From Gammaproteobacteria bacterium 42_54_T18 (lineage in GTDB: Bacteria > Pseudomonadota > Gammaproteobacteria > Pseudomonadales > Ketobacteraceae), in contig MAAL01000037.1 in assembly GCA_002163245.1 (NCBI GenBank), positions 40,449 to 104,448 of the forward strand: 64,000 nucleotides of DNA, given 5' to 3'. The position numbers and the translations under genes were made by a program. Every line of letters begins with the position of its first letter. Within the stretch, counting starts at the first letter, position 1. This document shows positions 30,401 to 38,588 of the stretch, piece by piece. Below the pieces are notes generated by a model. That model saw only the letters and a program-made list of their open reading frames with translations, was not told the origin of the DNA and made no database searches.

Positions 30401-32456
30401 CCATGGTTAACCGAGCGAGGGGCATTCTCCCTTGTTCATACACATAATTTTTTAATAAAGGCTCAGTAACAAATTCATCATAACTATCAAAATTATTCGC
30501 CTCGTTGGCCACCTGCAAATGGCACATGCGGCAATGTTTTGCAAAAACCTCACGATATAACGTTTCTTGGCCAACCCAGCTATCCGGTATGTAGGTACCA
30601 TCAAACGTAGTACCCTCCGGTAATTGATCAATATCAAGTGCCTGCTCTTCATCACCATACCAACCATGGATCATTGCAATAGCACCGGCATTGCGTGTGC
30701 TCTCATCTTTATACGTTGTAAGTACGGCCAAGTTGAATTGCTTAAACGCTGCCTCCTGGTTATTTCTACTGTATTGATCAAGTAATTCTTCACTAAAATT
30801 CTCCACATCTAACGTGGTTTCAACTTGAGTGGTATCGTCGGATTTCGCAAACAAAAACGCATCCAAATCCCAAGGTAAAAAGGTTGCACCGATATCTGCA
30901 TCCGCAACAGTCGCAAAGGTTTTTTCAGCAGCAAAGCCCTGATGGCAAGCGCCACAAACACCGGGCATATACTTTTCACCTCGACCATCAAAATTAATAC
31001 TATTCACTCGAGTAAAGTCACCGGTACGATCATCTGGAACAAAGGCATAAAATTTCACAATTTTTTCATTCGCTCCCGCTGGATCAGGGTTATCACTATA
31101 CTCCATAGCAACGATCGCAAACTCACCACGTTTTTCCAAACCTCTTTCCAAGGTAGGATAATTCACAACATAACTATACACGTTACCCTGATCGTCCTTT
31201 CGCACGTACATTTCACGTCCAAAACCTAGATCATAATTATTCAAATATAATGCTTGTGAAATAGAATCATCCGATAACTTAGCTCCATCAGCATCTAAAA
31301 AACCCGCATTAATACCCCAACTTTGAAACGATTCAAACGCTCCAGTAGGGTCTAACAATGCGTAATAATTACTGGATGATATAGCGTTCTCCAACCCTAG
31401 CTGAGCACGAAGATTGGTCACCGACAAAGACACCGTTGATTCATCATTCCAAGTCTGGATAATTGAGCGCTGCTTTGTCGCTCCACTCGAATACTGCGCC
31501 AAACGCTGGGCTGACTTAGAGGCAAATAACAAATCAGCTAATTCTATTTGAGCACCATCAGAGTCCAATGCAATTAGTTCAAAACTGCCCCCTGCGTTAG
31601 ACGTCACAACAATTTGTAATTCCGCATACACCGAATCCAACTCATAAGATTCCAGACGGCGCTGCCGATCATTTATTTCAAAGTTTTTATTAATATCATC
31701 CGCATCTAAGGTTGGGATCGGAAACGTTAACTTAGGATTTTTTGGCTCCAATAAAGGGTCATAACCCATAGGGGCATCAAACGATGCGGGAAAGGTGCTA
31801 TTAATGATTTCGGTACCAACAACTAACTCATCCATATCACCAGCCTGATTTCGCCAATGCACCGTGGTAGTCAATGTTAATGTAAAGGCTTGCTCTGTAT
31901 CTCCAGTACCCGTTCCTTCCTGCAGTGCAGCAAGCACATCAAACGTTTTATTATTAATTCCTGGGTGCACTAAAAAATGGTCAACATCACCCACTGGCTC
32001 AACATTAACACTCACTGTCGATGTATCGGTATTATTGTTTGCATCAGTAACTGTCAGCAAAAACGTTAACGTTGTTTCTGTTATTACATTGGGTGTATCG
32101 AAAGCAACAGCATTACTTGTACGTTCAATAAGATCAACCGTATATCCGGAGCTATCTGTTTGTTGCCAGTCATAATTTAATACTGGAGCTGCACTACCCG
32201 CACTACTTTTACCGGTTAACTGCACTTCAGTATTCGCTCTAGCATTATAGGTATTATCAGTACCCTCTGCCGGCAACCCCAAACCGATCACCTCCGCAGA
32301 TGCTATTGGCGGTGAGTCGTCATCTTGATAGCCTCCTCCATCCTTTCCCGCACTACCGCAGGCAGACAACATAGTAACGGATAACACCGCAACCATAACC
32401 GAAGTACTAACATGTTGTAACGGGCTTCGAGATGTATGTTTAACCTGAGTTTTCAT
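27411..32456 (-). CDS. giant lipoprotein with PKD-like, FN3 and c-type haem motifs
   Basis: The 1681-residue protein has a signal peptide with lipobox LSAC (Cys near residue 33). A PKD/Ig-like module lies around 55-155, and a long central region (about 160-720) matches no family I know. CxxCH haem motifs occur as CGACH (about 500) and CRMCH (about 641). A second PKD-like module is at about 725-815. Eight fibronectin III modules run from about 930 to 1610. A third motif, CTGCH (about 1624), lies near the C-terminus. Expected location is the outer surface or the outer-membrane inner leaflet. It starts 98 bases after the barrel gene on the same strand and is probably cotranscribed. The combination suggests a surface electron-transfer or adhesive redox protein. 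The reaction is unknown. Confidence 0.8.
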   Translation of the reverse strand: MKTQVKHTSRSPLQHVSTSVMVAVLSVTMLSACGSAGKDGGGYQDDDSPPIASAEVIGLGLPAEGTDNTYNARANTEVQLTGKSSAGSAAPVLNYDWQQTDSSGYTVDLIERTSNAVAFDTPNVITETTLTFLLTVTDANNNTDTSTVSVNVEPVGDVDHFLVHPGINNKTFDVLAALQEGTGTGDTEQAFTLTLTTTVHWRNQAGDMDELVVGTEIINSTFPASFDAPMGYDPLLEPKNPKLTFPIPTLDADDINKNFEINDRQRRLESYELDSVYAELQIVVTSNAGGSFELIALDSDGAQIELADLLFASKSAQRLAQYSSGATKQRSIIQTWNDESTVSLSVTNLRAQLGLENAISSSNYYALLDPTGAFESFQSWGINAGFLDADGAKLSDDSISQALYLNNYDLGFGREMYVRKDDQGNVYSYVVNYPTLERGLEKRGEFAIVAMEYSDNPDPAGANEKIVKFYAFVPDDRTGDFTRVNSINFDGRGEKYMPGVCGACHQGFAAEKTFATVADADIGATFLPWDLDAFLFAKSDDTTQVETTLDVENFSEELLDQYSRNNQEAAFKQFNLAVLTTYKDESTRNAGAIAMIHGWYGDEEQALDIDQLPEGTTFDGTYIPDSWVGQETLYREVFAKHCRMCHLQVANEANNFDSYDEFVTEPLLKNYVYEQGRMPLARLTMDRFWSGYNGSTASADYDKPVDILRAHLEGLGQTIPDAPGIPVPTFIISNLTPTIDDVVSVDATGSFFADSYQWQFSNVPSTSTTNFTSDAGIISSFSPDVPGGEYTLELTVTNENGTAVSTTQSITTANRSPVAECLTADASGLLSTGLLASVPVVSMLATDSLGDGGVEVVSVNAGTLGTLSIDAGNLAVSYQLTDPFVRGIDTVFYQVADADGSLSTTSASCTGSPPIGFGEISIDSTPSGTLVPVNVSAVIDSTNNTSEIDISWDAPTGIAPDSYRVFRDSVEIVSLSATQYTDSGLADDTTYEYTVTAIIGSASSNASALTSATTAVLVPNSLAGSAVDTQQIDLTWAAPAGNVSLYHVYQGADEIASTTNLSYSDSGLIAGTEYSYSVTASDTVQESVASNVVAVTVIPLPPGNAVATLDAVNDTSEIDLVWDAPVSGGLDTYRIYRNSIAIATPTVTSFSDTGLTPYTDYTYQVSTVAGSEESVTITTNTVRTAAVGTTEPTALTATVNGTSNATQIDLAWTGPTGYTADTYTVLRDANVIASGVTSTNYSDTNLTNNTAYTYTVKAVFNSEVSVASPPAIETTLSLTPAAPVASVINTGRIDLSWSAPAANATSYEVFRDGGSIGTTSNTTIPDTGLTAGTQYSYTLKATQGSDQGDASSAILATSAPNAPTNIAASTTSGTIIALSWTAATGNVDSYAIYRDGGLAGTTTGISFNDTGRTEGTFYSYTVRAVKNTQESADSNTDTATTTPNAPSGVSASANSGNDTTQIDISWSAPTGGVTSYIVYRNGGQVGTPGSNSFTDTGLTSGTLYSYTVRAVSGGEQSSLSGASSGATVPAAPSGVSAAANSTSQITVSWSLVEGDPATYTVFVDGSPVITTAVDAVSQQMSGLDPYTSYSFEVRATANTLNSDNSSAVNEATQVSYTNNVLPTCTGCHVAAGYYEPGNASASFPGCLLSDCSGSGQMNYNTGSSQYILINQWLSEGGSGAN
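27610..29680 (-). repeat. eight tandem fibronectin type III module repeats
   Basis: Eight diverged copies of about 85-90 codons encode modules, each with an IDLSW or similar strand, a YxVYRDGG or similar strand, DTGLTAGTxYSYTV and a Ser/Thr/Ala-rich linker. The last four copies are most alike (linkers APNAPT, TPNAPSGV and VPAAPSGV), which suggests recent internal duplication. Confidence 0.85.
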
Positions 32457-32554
32457 AAATTTTATCTATATTAATTGGTTTTTAATAACGCTTTTCACGA
32501 CACTCATTCACAACACATTTATATAAAATAATGTCACTACATATGCCGTAAATA

Positions 32555-34096
32555 CTAAAATTCGTAACGGGCACCACCAGCAAGAATATGCTGTGTATAA
32601 TCTTGAATATTTTCTATAGAACGATAACTAAAATACACCTGAATCCCACCTGCAGCCCCGTTACCTGTGGTATATGTCGTGCCACGCACAACAGCAGACA
32701 CCCCTACTGCGTATATGTTATAGGATAATTCAGTACCATTAGTCTCTAAGCTGAATTGAGACACATCCGTTAAACTATCGTTGGCATCCGCATAAATCGC
32801 ATTGATCTTATGATCTCCGGTATTGTGTTCTGTAAAAAACTGGACATCAACAAAAGGCACCAGCACTCCCCAACCGAAGCTCGCGACCCCTTGAACACGT
32901 AACCCCAAAACACTTTCAAATGACTCTAAGTTTTGCTTATCTACGGTAAAGGCAAACCCCTCATTTTTAATATCTTGCTCTGTATATTCACCAATGCTGG
33001 TCCGTTGATAGTTAATTGATAAATATGGGTCAATGGAAAGCATCGCAAACCTAGAAGGCGTGTAGCTGTACCCCACACTCCCCGTGACGGTAACAATATC
33101 GGCATCGTTATCACTTACCGCAATAGTATCGGTATTAGATACATTAGGATTAAATGAGGGGTAACGAATAAACCGTTCTGTTTCAAATTCAGCAACCTGA
33201 TAACCCGCAGAAACCGTAGCAAAAAGACTGTCTGCTTGAAACAACAGGAATGGCATCAAAGAATACGCGGTCATATCCACCGTGCCTTCCACAATACTTT
33301 TGTTAGCATCAAAGGCAATATCTTGCTCAGAGTACCCCATCGTGACACCAACCACCCAGGAAGGGCTAAGGCGGTAATCCACTCCACCGCTATAGGCATA
33401 GCCTACAAAGTCATAAGCATCCTCAAAGTCTGATGCATCTTGATCACCGTAGGTGTAACTGGTGTTAAAAAAGCCGCCCCAGGGTGATAATACCTTATCA
33501 GTATCCCCGCTAGCTCCTCCGCCCTTTTGCTCTTCCAACCAAAGCGCATCAGAAGCCAGCAACGTTTTTTGAGATATACCAGGAAAGTAATTTGATGCCA
33601 AGGCAAACCCTTTCATGCCGCGTGTCAAGGCTGTTACACGTGAACTAAGACCACTTAGCTGGCCATTCACAAAACTATCGGACATCGACTCTTGAGTTGA
33701 AAATTCCTCACCAGCGGTCCAGCGTAGAGCAAAACCCAACCCTTCAAGATCTGAATCCAAACTAAATAATGTGGGGCCACCAACCGTATTATTTAATTCA
33801 TTTGCGGTATGTACCAATTCACGCACCCCGTTCCACACTCGAAACGACCCCGCATCACAATTTGTCGTTGCAGCCACCTGTGTATCAGTGCAGCCCAGGG
33901 CTTTTAGCTCGTCGTATACACGCTGATTACTAATCGCTGCTTGCTCTTCCAGCTCTGACCCATACTGCCCTTGAAACGCCAACAAGCTTGCATGAGCTGT
34001 GTTAATAGCAGTAAAAAGCACCAAAACGGCACGAATAAACCTTATACAAATACTGTGATTCTTTATGCTCACTCTCAATTTCACTCTCAATTTCAC
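32555..34096 (-). CDS. autotransporter-type outer-membrane beta-barrel protein
   Basis: The product is about 513 residues with a signal peptide (ending NTAHAS) and a roughly 200-residue N-terminal passenger or plug region. The C-terminal half is barrel-like. It shows alternating hydrophobic strands and ends LAGGARYEF with a terminal Phe, as autotransporter barrels do. The passenger is short and holds two Cys (CTDTQVAATTNC). The start is uncertain: in-frame GTG codons at 34096, 34084 and 34072 lie in a 12-base tandem repeat. It lies directly upstream of the haem-motif lipoprotein gene. I infer the two form an outer-membrane unit. Substrate and partner are unknown. Confidence 0.75.
   Translation of the reverse strand: MKLRVKLRVSIKNHSICIRFIRAVLVLFTAINTAHASLLAFQGQYGSELEEQAAISNQRVYDELKALGCTDTQVAATTNCDAGSFRVWNGVRELVHTANELNNTVGGPTLFSLDSDLEGLGFALRWTAGEEFSTQESMSDSFVNGQLSGLSSRVTALTRGMKGFALASNYFPGISQKTLLASDALWLEEQKGGGASGDTDKVLSPWGGFFNTSYTYGDQDASDFEDAYDFVGYAYSGGVDYRLSPSWVVGVTMGYSEQDIAFDANKSIVEGTVDMTAYSLMPFLLFQADSLFATVSAGYQVAEFETERFIRYPSFNPNVSNTDTIAVSDNDADIVTVTGSVGYSYTPSRFAMLSIDPYLSINYQRTSIGEYTEQDIKNEGFAFTVDKQNLESFESVLGLRVQGVASFGWGVLVPFVDVQFFTEHNTGDHKINAIYADANDSLTDVSQFSLETNGTELSYNIYAVGVSAVVRGTTYTTGNGAAGGIQVYFSYRSIENIQDYTQHILAGGARYEF
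34071..34094. repeat. 12-base tandem duplication over the start of the barrel gene
   Basis: Two exact copies of ACTCTCAATTTC (34071-34082, 34083-34094) and the start of a third span the start region. On the minus strand each copy adds one GTG and four codons (V-K-L-R), so copy number changes would move the start without a frameshift. Confidence 0.8.
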
Positions 34097-34214
34097 TCCA
34101 CAGCCTCAATCGAATGATAAAAACGGACAACACTTATGAGAATGCTGTCTAAACATGAAACATCCATACCTGTGAAGTAAGAACAACCGAAATCTCACTC
34201 TCCCTTTCGAGAAC

Positions 34215-34228
34215 TTGATATAAATCAA
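34215..34228. promoter_or_regulatory. perfect FNR/Anr-type binding site
   Basis: TTGATATAAATCAA fits the consensus TTGAT-N4-ATCAA exactly. It sits about 120-130 bases upstream of the barrel gene start and after the convergent-free end of the peroxiredoxin gene, so the barrel/haem-lipoprotein pair is its only obvious target. A role in oxygen-dependent activation is inferred from known FNR family biology. Confidence 0.65.
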
Positions 34229-34390
34229 GAACAGAGTCATTAAACAGACTAGATCGTAGGAAATGGAAACGCAACAATAAGAGAGGTCACAGCTATTGGA
34301 ATAAAATTAAATCACAAAACAACTGGGAATATAGATAGAAGAATATACTTGAAAATAGCTAGAAAAGAGTTGAGCTGGGCTTAAAACAGA

Positions 34391-34424
34391 CCAGAAATGA
34401 AAGTGATAGCACCTTCATTTCTGG
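34391..34424. terminator. hairpin terminator downstream of the peroxiredoxin gene
   Basis: The arms CCAGAAATGAAAGTG and CACCTTCATTTCTGG pair over 15 positions with one mismatch around an ATAG loop. It lies 26 bases past the stop of the minus-strand peroxiredoxin gene. The following T-tract (TCTGTTTT) is modest. Confidence 0.6.
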
Positions 34425-34449
34425 GAAATCTAACGCCTACAAGAAACGC

Positions 34450-35052
34450 TTACAAATTATCAGCATTGCCTGTTAGGTACTCAGCAACACCGTCTGGAGA
34501 AGCATTCATACCCTTATCGCCTTTGTTCCAACCCGCTGGGCAAACTTCACCATGCTCTTCATGGAACTGAAGTGCATCAACCAGGCGAATAAGCTCGTCC
34601 ATGTTACGGCCAAGAGGAAGGTCATTTACGATTTGAGAGCGTACAACACCGTTAGTATCGATCAAAAAAGCACCACGATAAGCAACTCCGCCTTCAGATT
34701 CAACGTCATATGCTTTACAGATATCATGATTCATATCTGCTGCAAGTGTGTATTTAACAGCACCAATACCGCCATCATTTACCGCTGTGTTACGCCAAGC
34801 GTTATGAGTGAAGTGAGAATCGATAGAAACACCAATAACTTCTACCCCACGCTCGGTAAACTGATCCATACGGTGATCAAGAGCAATCAATTCTGATGGG
34901 CATACAAAAGTAAAATCTAACGGATAGAAAAATACTAATCCGTACTTGCCTTTAATCGTTTCAGATAATGAAAAGCTATCAACAATTGTTCCATCGCCTA
35001 ATACGGCAGGTACAGTAAAATCTGGGGCTGGCTTACCAACTAATACGCTCAT
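34450..35052 (-). CDS. typical 2-Cys peroxiredoxin (AhpC/Tsa family)
   Basis: This 200-residue thiol peroxidase reduces hydrogen peroxide and alkyl hydroperoxides in the cytoplasm. The peroxidatic Cys lies in FTFVCPSELIALD (near residue 50) and the resolving Cys in EVCPAGWNKG (near 170). Length and motif spacing are those of typical 2-Cys enzymes. It is a single-gene unit with its own hairpin. No peroxiredoxin reductase gene is adjacent. Confidence 0.95.
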   Translation of the reverse strand: MSVLVGKPAPDFTVPAVLGDGTIVDSFSLSETIKGKYGLVFFYPLDFTFVCPSELIALDHRMDQFTERGVEVIGVSIDSHFTHNAWRNTAVNDGGIGAVKYTLAADMNHDICKAYDVESEGGVAYRGAFLIDTNGVVRSQIVNDLPLGRNMDELIRLVDALQFHEEHGEVCPAGWNKGDKGMNASPDGVAEYLTGNADNL

Positions 35053-35270
35053 CGTGAAATTCCTAATATGAGGGGTTTATAAAAGGTGTACTGCTAGGAG
35101 TACTGAGGAAAGCAATAATAATACAGCATGATTGGTTTCCTGCCACTTTTTAAAATCTATCTTCGTAATAGATTTTGTTTATTAACACTTTGTTAGAAGT
35201 TCAGCCTAAAATAAGCCGACGGAAACAAGCTTCAACGCTCAATATTCAACCAATCGAAATGGAGTCAGTC

Positions 35271-36023
35271 ATGGCACAATTTAAAGATCACTTTTCGAGC
35301 GCCTCTGATAATTACAAAACCTTTAGGCCAACATACCCCGCTGAGCTTTTTTCATGGCTTGCCCAGCAGTGCGATACCGCTGAGAAAGTATGGGATTGCG
35401 GTACTGGCTCCGGTCAAGCCGCACTAGAACACAGCAAGCATTTTCAACAGGTACTTGCCACAGATGCCAGCGAAGCACAGATTATTCAAGCCGAAGTCAG
35501 AAATAACATAACCTATCGAGTGTCTCCAGCAGAAGTTCTAGACGCGCCCGACCAGAGTTTTGACCTGATTACCGTGGCACAAGCGATACATTGGTTTGAC
35601 CTTTCCGAATTTTTTAAAACGATTGAGCGTGTATTGAAACCAGGCGGGCATCTAGCCGTCTGGGGCTACCAGTTTATTAATACTGATACAGGTCTCGATC
35701 AAGTCATTGAGCACTTTCACTCCAACATAGTTGGCCCCTACTGGCCCCCCGAACGAAAACTACTCAATGATGGATACACTGACATCCCATTTCCCTACCC
35801 TCGCATTGAGGTGCCCGAATTTTCAATGCGGGCTAATTGGACACTGCCCCATCTCATTGGCTATCTCAACACCTGGTCAGCAGTTAAAAAGTATGAGCAA
35901 GTAAATAACAACAATCCTTTGCAGGCAATCATTCCCGACTTGGAAAAAATCTGGGGCGCAGCGCAGCAAACAAAATGCGTTTACTGGCCGCTTAATCTCT
36001 ATTTAGGACAAAAACCTTATTAA
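35271..36023 (+). CDS. class I SAM-dependent methyltransferase
   Basis: I take the ATG at 35271, with GGAG six bases upstream, giving about 250 residues. A longer frame begins at 35175. The N-terminus reads FKDHFSSASDNYKTFRPTYP. Motif I is VWDCGTGSGQAALEHS and the acidic post-I residue is in LATDAS. DLITVAQAIHWF is motif IV of the UbiE/Methyltransf_11 group. The substrate is unknown. It is similar to yeast trans-aconitate-methyltransferase-like family proteins. It converges on the alpha/beta-hydrolase at the end of the lipid-type operon. Confidence 0.88.
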   Translation: MAQFKDHFSSASDNYKTFRPTYPAELFSWLAQQCDTAEKVWDCGTGSGQAALEHSKHFQQVLATDASEAQIIQAEVRNNITYRVSPAEVLDAPDQSFDLITVAQAIHWFDLSEFFKTIERVLKPGGHLAVWGYQFINTDTGLDQVIEHFHSNIVGPYWPPERKLLNDGYTDIPFPYPRIEVPEFSMRANWTLPHLIGYLNTWSAVKKYEQVNNNNPLQAIIPDLEKIWGAAQQTKCVYWPLNLYLGQKPY

Positions 36024-36046
36024 CTGCGTAAAGCATAAGGGTAACG

Positions 36047-36946
36047 CTACAGTTCCATAGCGAACCTTTTCTCAGAAGAGTCGTGCTTAGCAGACTCAAA
36101 AAAATCTTGGAGTATATTCAAAACCTCATCACTTTTCTCAATAAAACTCGCATGACCACACTTGTCCAACAGTACATGCTGAGCGCAAGGCATCTGATTT
36201 TTCAAACTATTCTGAAATTCCAACGGAGCAAAAACATCGTGAGTGGAAGTAATGCTTAGCGTAGGGCATTTTAGTTTTCGTAAATAAGACATTGCCATAG
36301 GCCTAAGCTCAGCCAACTCTTCGACGACCCGTTTTAAATCTTCACGGTGCGCTAACATAGTCCGTTGACGATGTCGTTGAATGATTCTTGGCACCGAGGG
36401 GGCAGAATAGAACAAGCTAGAAAACGTTTTATCCCAGCCCTCACTAGTTTCGAGTACAGCAGGGTCAAGATAAGTTTCGAGAACACCTCTAACTTGTGCG
36501 CCCCTACTTTCCACAAGTACATCTTGATGATTTAGTAATGCAATACTAGCAACTTGCGACGGGCGAGTACTGGCAAAACAAGAGGCGATACTACAAGCAG
36601 AGGAATGGGCAACCAAGTGGAATCTATCAATCCGCATGTGCTTCAACAGCAATTCCAACCAATTCGCCAATTCCCTATAGGTATGCTTCCGATTATCTAA
36701 GCGCTGATCGATACATAACCCAGGAACATCCACCGCAATAACGCGATATTTACTCACATAACTTTGCATTAAACTGCGCCACAGGAGCTTTGACCCACCC
36801 AATCCATGCAAAAAAATAATGGTTTCGCCCTCTCCCCCTTCGATGTATCTCCATTCTTGATCATTAATAGCCACGCTATGGGTTTTAAGACCACCAAGGT
36901 AACTTGAAACATATCGAGACAGGTTTTTGTAATCTGAATTTTTCAC
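36047..36946 (-). CDS. alpha/beta-hydrolase, last gene of the isoprenoid-type operon
   Basis: This 299-residue hydrolase contains FLHGLGGSKLLWR, the nucleophile elbow HLVAHSSACSIAS, an acid in STHDVFAP and the catalytic His in DKCGHASFIEK. The family-typical Gly after the elbow Ser is Ala. It is clearly paralogous to the gene at 7165-8031: both open with LSR(Y/H)VS(S/A)YLGG and share many blocks, but this copy keeps a plausible triad. The start is a GTG with no clear ribosome site. It lies 227 bases after the P450 gene, a bigger gap than elsewhere, so it may have its own promoter. Possible role: ester cleavage or thioesterase in the nearby pathway. Confidence 0.8.
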   Translation of the reverse strand: MKNSDYKNLSRYVSSYLGGLKTHSVAINDQEWRYIEGGEGETIIFLHGLGGSKLLWRSLMQSYVSKYRVIAVDVPGLCIDQRLDNRKHTYRELANWLELLLKHMRIDRFHLVAHSSACSIASCFASTRPSQVASIALLNHQDVLVESRGAQVRGVLETYLDPAVLETSEGWDKTFSSLFYSAPSVPRIIQRHRQRTMLAHREDLKRVVEELAELRPMAMSYLRKLKCPTLSITSTHDVFAPLEFQNSLKNQMPCAQHVLLDKCGHASFIEKSDEVLNILQDFFESAKHDSSEKRFAMEL

Positions 36947-37173
36947 TACAACACCAGAATCAGTTTAATCTACGACGTCACTCGGTATTTTCACCGGAGA
37001 TCGGAAATGACCTCCTGAGGGCCATATTGGGCCAAGATAATCACATAAGGCTCAATTACTATCTACGGGAATAGTGTTGGCTTTTGTTATTCCATTGTAT
37101 TTTTAAGAACAAGCCCTACAACATCGAGCCCTCGCCCCTCCAACACTAATTTGATTTAACCATTAGAACTCAT

Positions 37174-38502
37174 TCATCCTTTTACTGACTCTAGTATGAG
37201 GGGTAGATAATCTTTAGGTAACGCTGAGGGGACGTATTTCAACTGCCATTCATAGTTCTCACGACAAGGTTTAAGTTCAAATCGTTTCAATAAATGAAAC
37301 AAAAAAAGTTTAGCCTGCATTTCTGCCACACGAATGCCTATACATTTGTGTGGCCCCCCACCAAAAGGTATATATAAATGACGGTGCTGCATATGCTCTT
37401 CTCGTCCAGGGGAGAAACGATCTGGGTCAAACTGCTCCGGATTAGCCCAGTACTGCTTCATCCTGTGGGTATATGAAAGGCTGATGTATACCATTGTGTT
37501 CGCTGGAATTTTTGTACCGTCAAATTCACAATCGGCAATTGTACTGCGTGGCAGTGTGTGGATTGGCCCCCACATCCGAAGTACCTCATTAAAAACCTGC
37601 CCGCAATAAGGAAGCAACGCCAAATCATCATAACTTAATCGCTCCTTATTTATACTCAGCACTTCCTCTCGCATTTTCTTCTGAATGTGGGGGTAACGAA
37701 TCATCGCATAGGCTACACCGGACAGTGCAATTGTGCTTGTTTCATGGGCTGCGGTAAGCATACCAAGCATGTGTTCGAGAACCTGCCAGTCATCAAATAC
37801 CTCTCCCTGTTCGTTTTCCGCCTTGACTAAATAGGTAAACATATCCTTGCTTTCTTTTTGTTTTTTATGTCCTATGTGATTCCGTAAATACTTTAGCAAA
37901 AATTTACGCCCAGCAAGGGCCTTCCCAAATTTGGTGCCCGGTATAGGCCATCGAAAAATGGCAGTGGCACCTTCCAGCAGGTGAATAAAGGCTTTATTAA
38001 TACGAGCCGACACATCTCCCAATGGCTCCCCTACAAATAACTCTGCAGCTTGATCAAGCAACAACTGTTTAGTTTCCTGATAAAAGAGAACCTCACTTTT
38101 ACCTTCCCACCGAGTAAATGATGCCTCCAAATTATCGTTAATCAGCTCTGCATAATCTACTAACGCTTCTTTCTTAAATACTGCTTGTAATATACGACGT
38201 TGAGAGCCGTGCTCATCAAAGTCCATCACCCCAAGACTGCCCGGGAAAAGCTTACCTATGAATGGTTCATAGGCTGCTGTCGATGAAAATATCTTATCCT
38301 TATCCATTGTGACAAATTCATTGGCATCGGGCCCTAACATCATAATGCTATTTTTCCCCAACAATCGAATGCGAGACATTTTACCAAAGCGTTCAGCTCT
38401 ATCCTCTGCAAACTTTAACGGATCAGAAAAAATCTGCAGCAAGTGGCCAATAAAAGGAAAACCTTGGTCACCAGGTATATGAGATAAATCGGATACTGCC
38501 AT
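37174..38502 (-). CDS. cytochrome P450
   Basis: The 442-residue soluble P450 has the haem-binding loop FGGGPHKCIGIRVAEMQ (Cys near residue 385), the ExxR in NEVLRMWGP, and an I-helix reading MLTAAHETSTIAL in place of the usual AGxxTT. The PERF-like segment is DPDRFSPG. The N-terminus has no membrane anchor, unlike eukaryotic enzymes. It probably hydroxylates a hydrophobic substrate made by its operon partners. It lies 86 bases after the CDP-alcohol phosphatidyltransferase gene on the same strand. No ferredoxin partner is adjacent. Confidence 0.93.
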   Translation of the reverse strand: MAVSDLSHIPGDQGFPFIGHLLQIFSDPLKFAEDRAERFGKMSRIRLLGKNSIMMLGPDANEFVTMDKDKIFSSTAAYEPFIGKLFPGSLGVMDFDEHGSQRRILQAVFKKEALVDYAELINDNLEASFTRWEGKSEVLFYQETKQLLLDQAAELFVGEPLGDVSARINKAFIHLLEGATAIFRWPIPGTKFGKALAGRKFLLKYLRNHIGHKKQKESKDMFTYLVKAENEQGEVFDDWQVLEHMLGMLTAAHETSTIALSGVAYAMIRYPHIQKKMREEVLSINKERLSYDDLALLPYCGQVFNEVLRMWGPIHTLPRSTIADCEFDGTKIPANTMVYISLSYTHRMKQYWANPEQFDPDRFSPGREEHMQHRHLYIPFGGGPHKCIGIRVAEMQAKLFLFHLLKRFELKPCRENYEWQLKYVPSALPKDYLPLILESVKG

Positions 38503-38588
38503 TACATTTAAATCCTTTAATTAAGTTTTGCATCATGCCCCTCAACTTACCTCAGTGGATATAATTGGGGTTTGGACCGAATAGAATT

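Larger units (their letters stand above)
34097..34449. other. 353-base intergenic region with regulatory sites
   Basis: No gene-like frame is seen. It holds the FNR-type site at 34215-34228 and the hairpin at 34391-34424, both listed separately. The base composition is AT-rich. Confidence 0.6.

Noticed and set aside
31864..32175. Plus-strand open frame opposite the large lipoprotein gene
   Set aside because: It is Val/Ser-rich antisense of Thr/Asn/Asp-rich coding sequence with no start signals.
36947..37173. Possible small gene in the gap between the hydrolase and P450 genes
   Set aside because: No frame with a start, ribosome site and gene-like sequence is present in these 227 bases.
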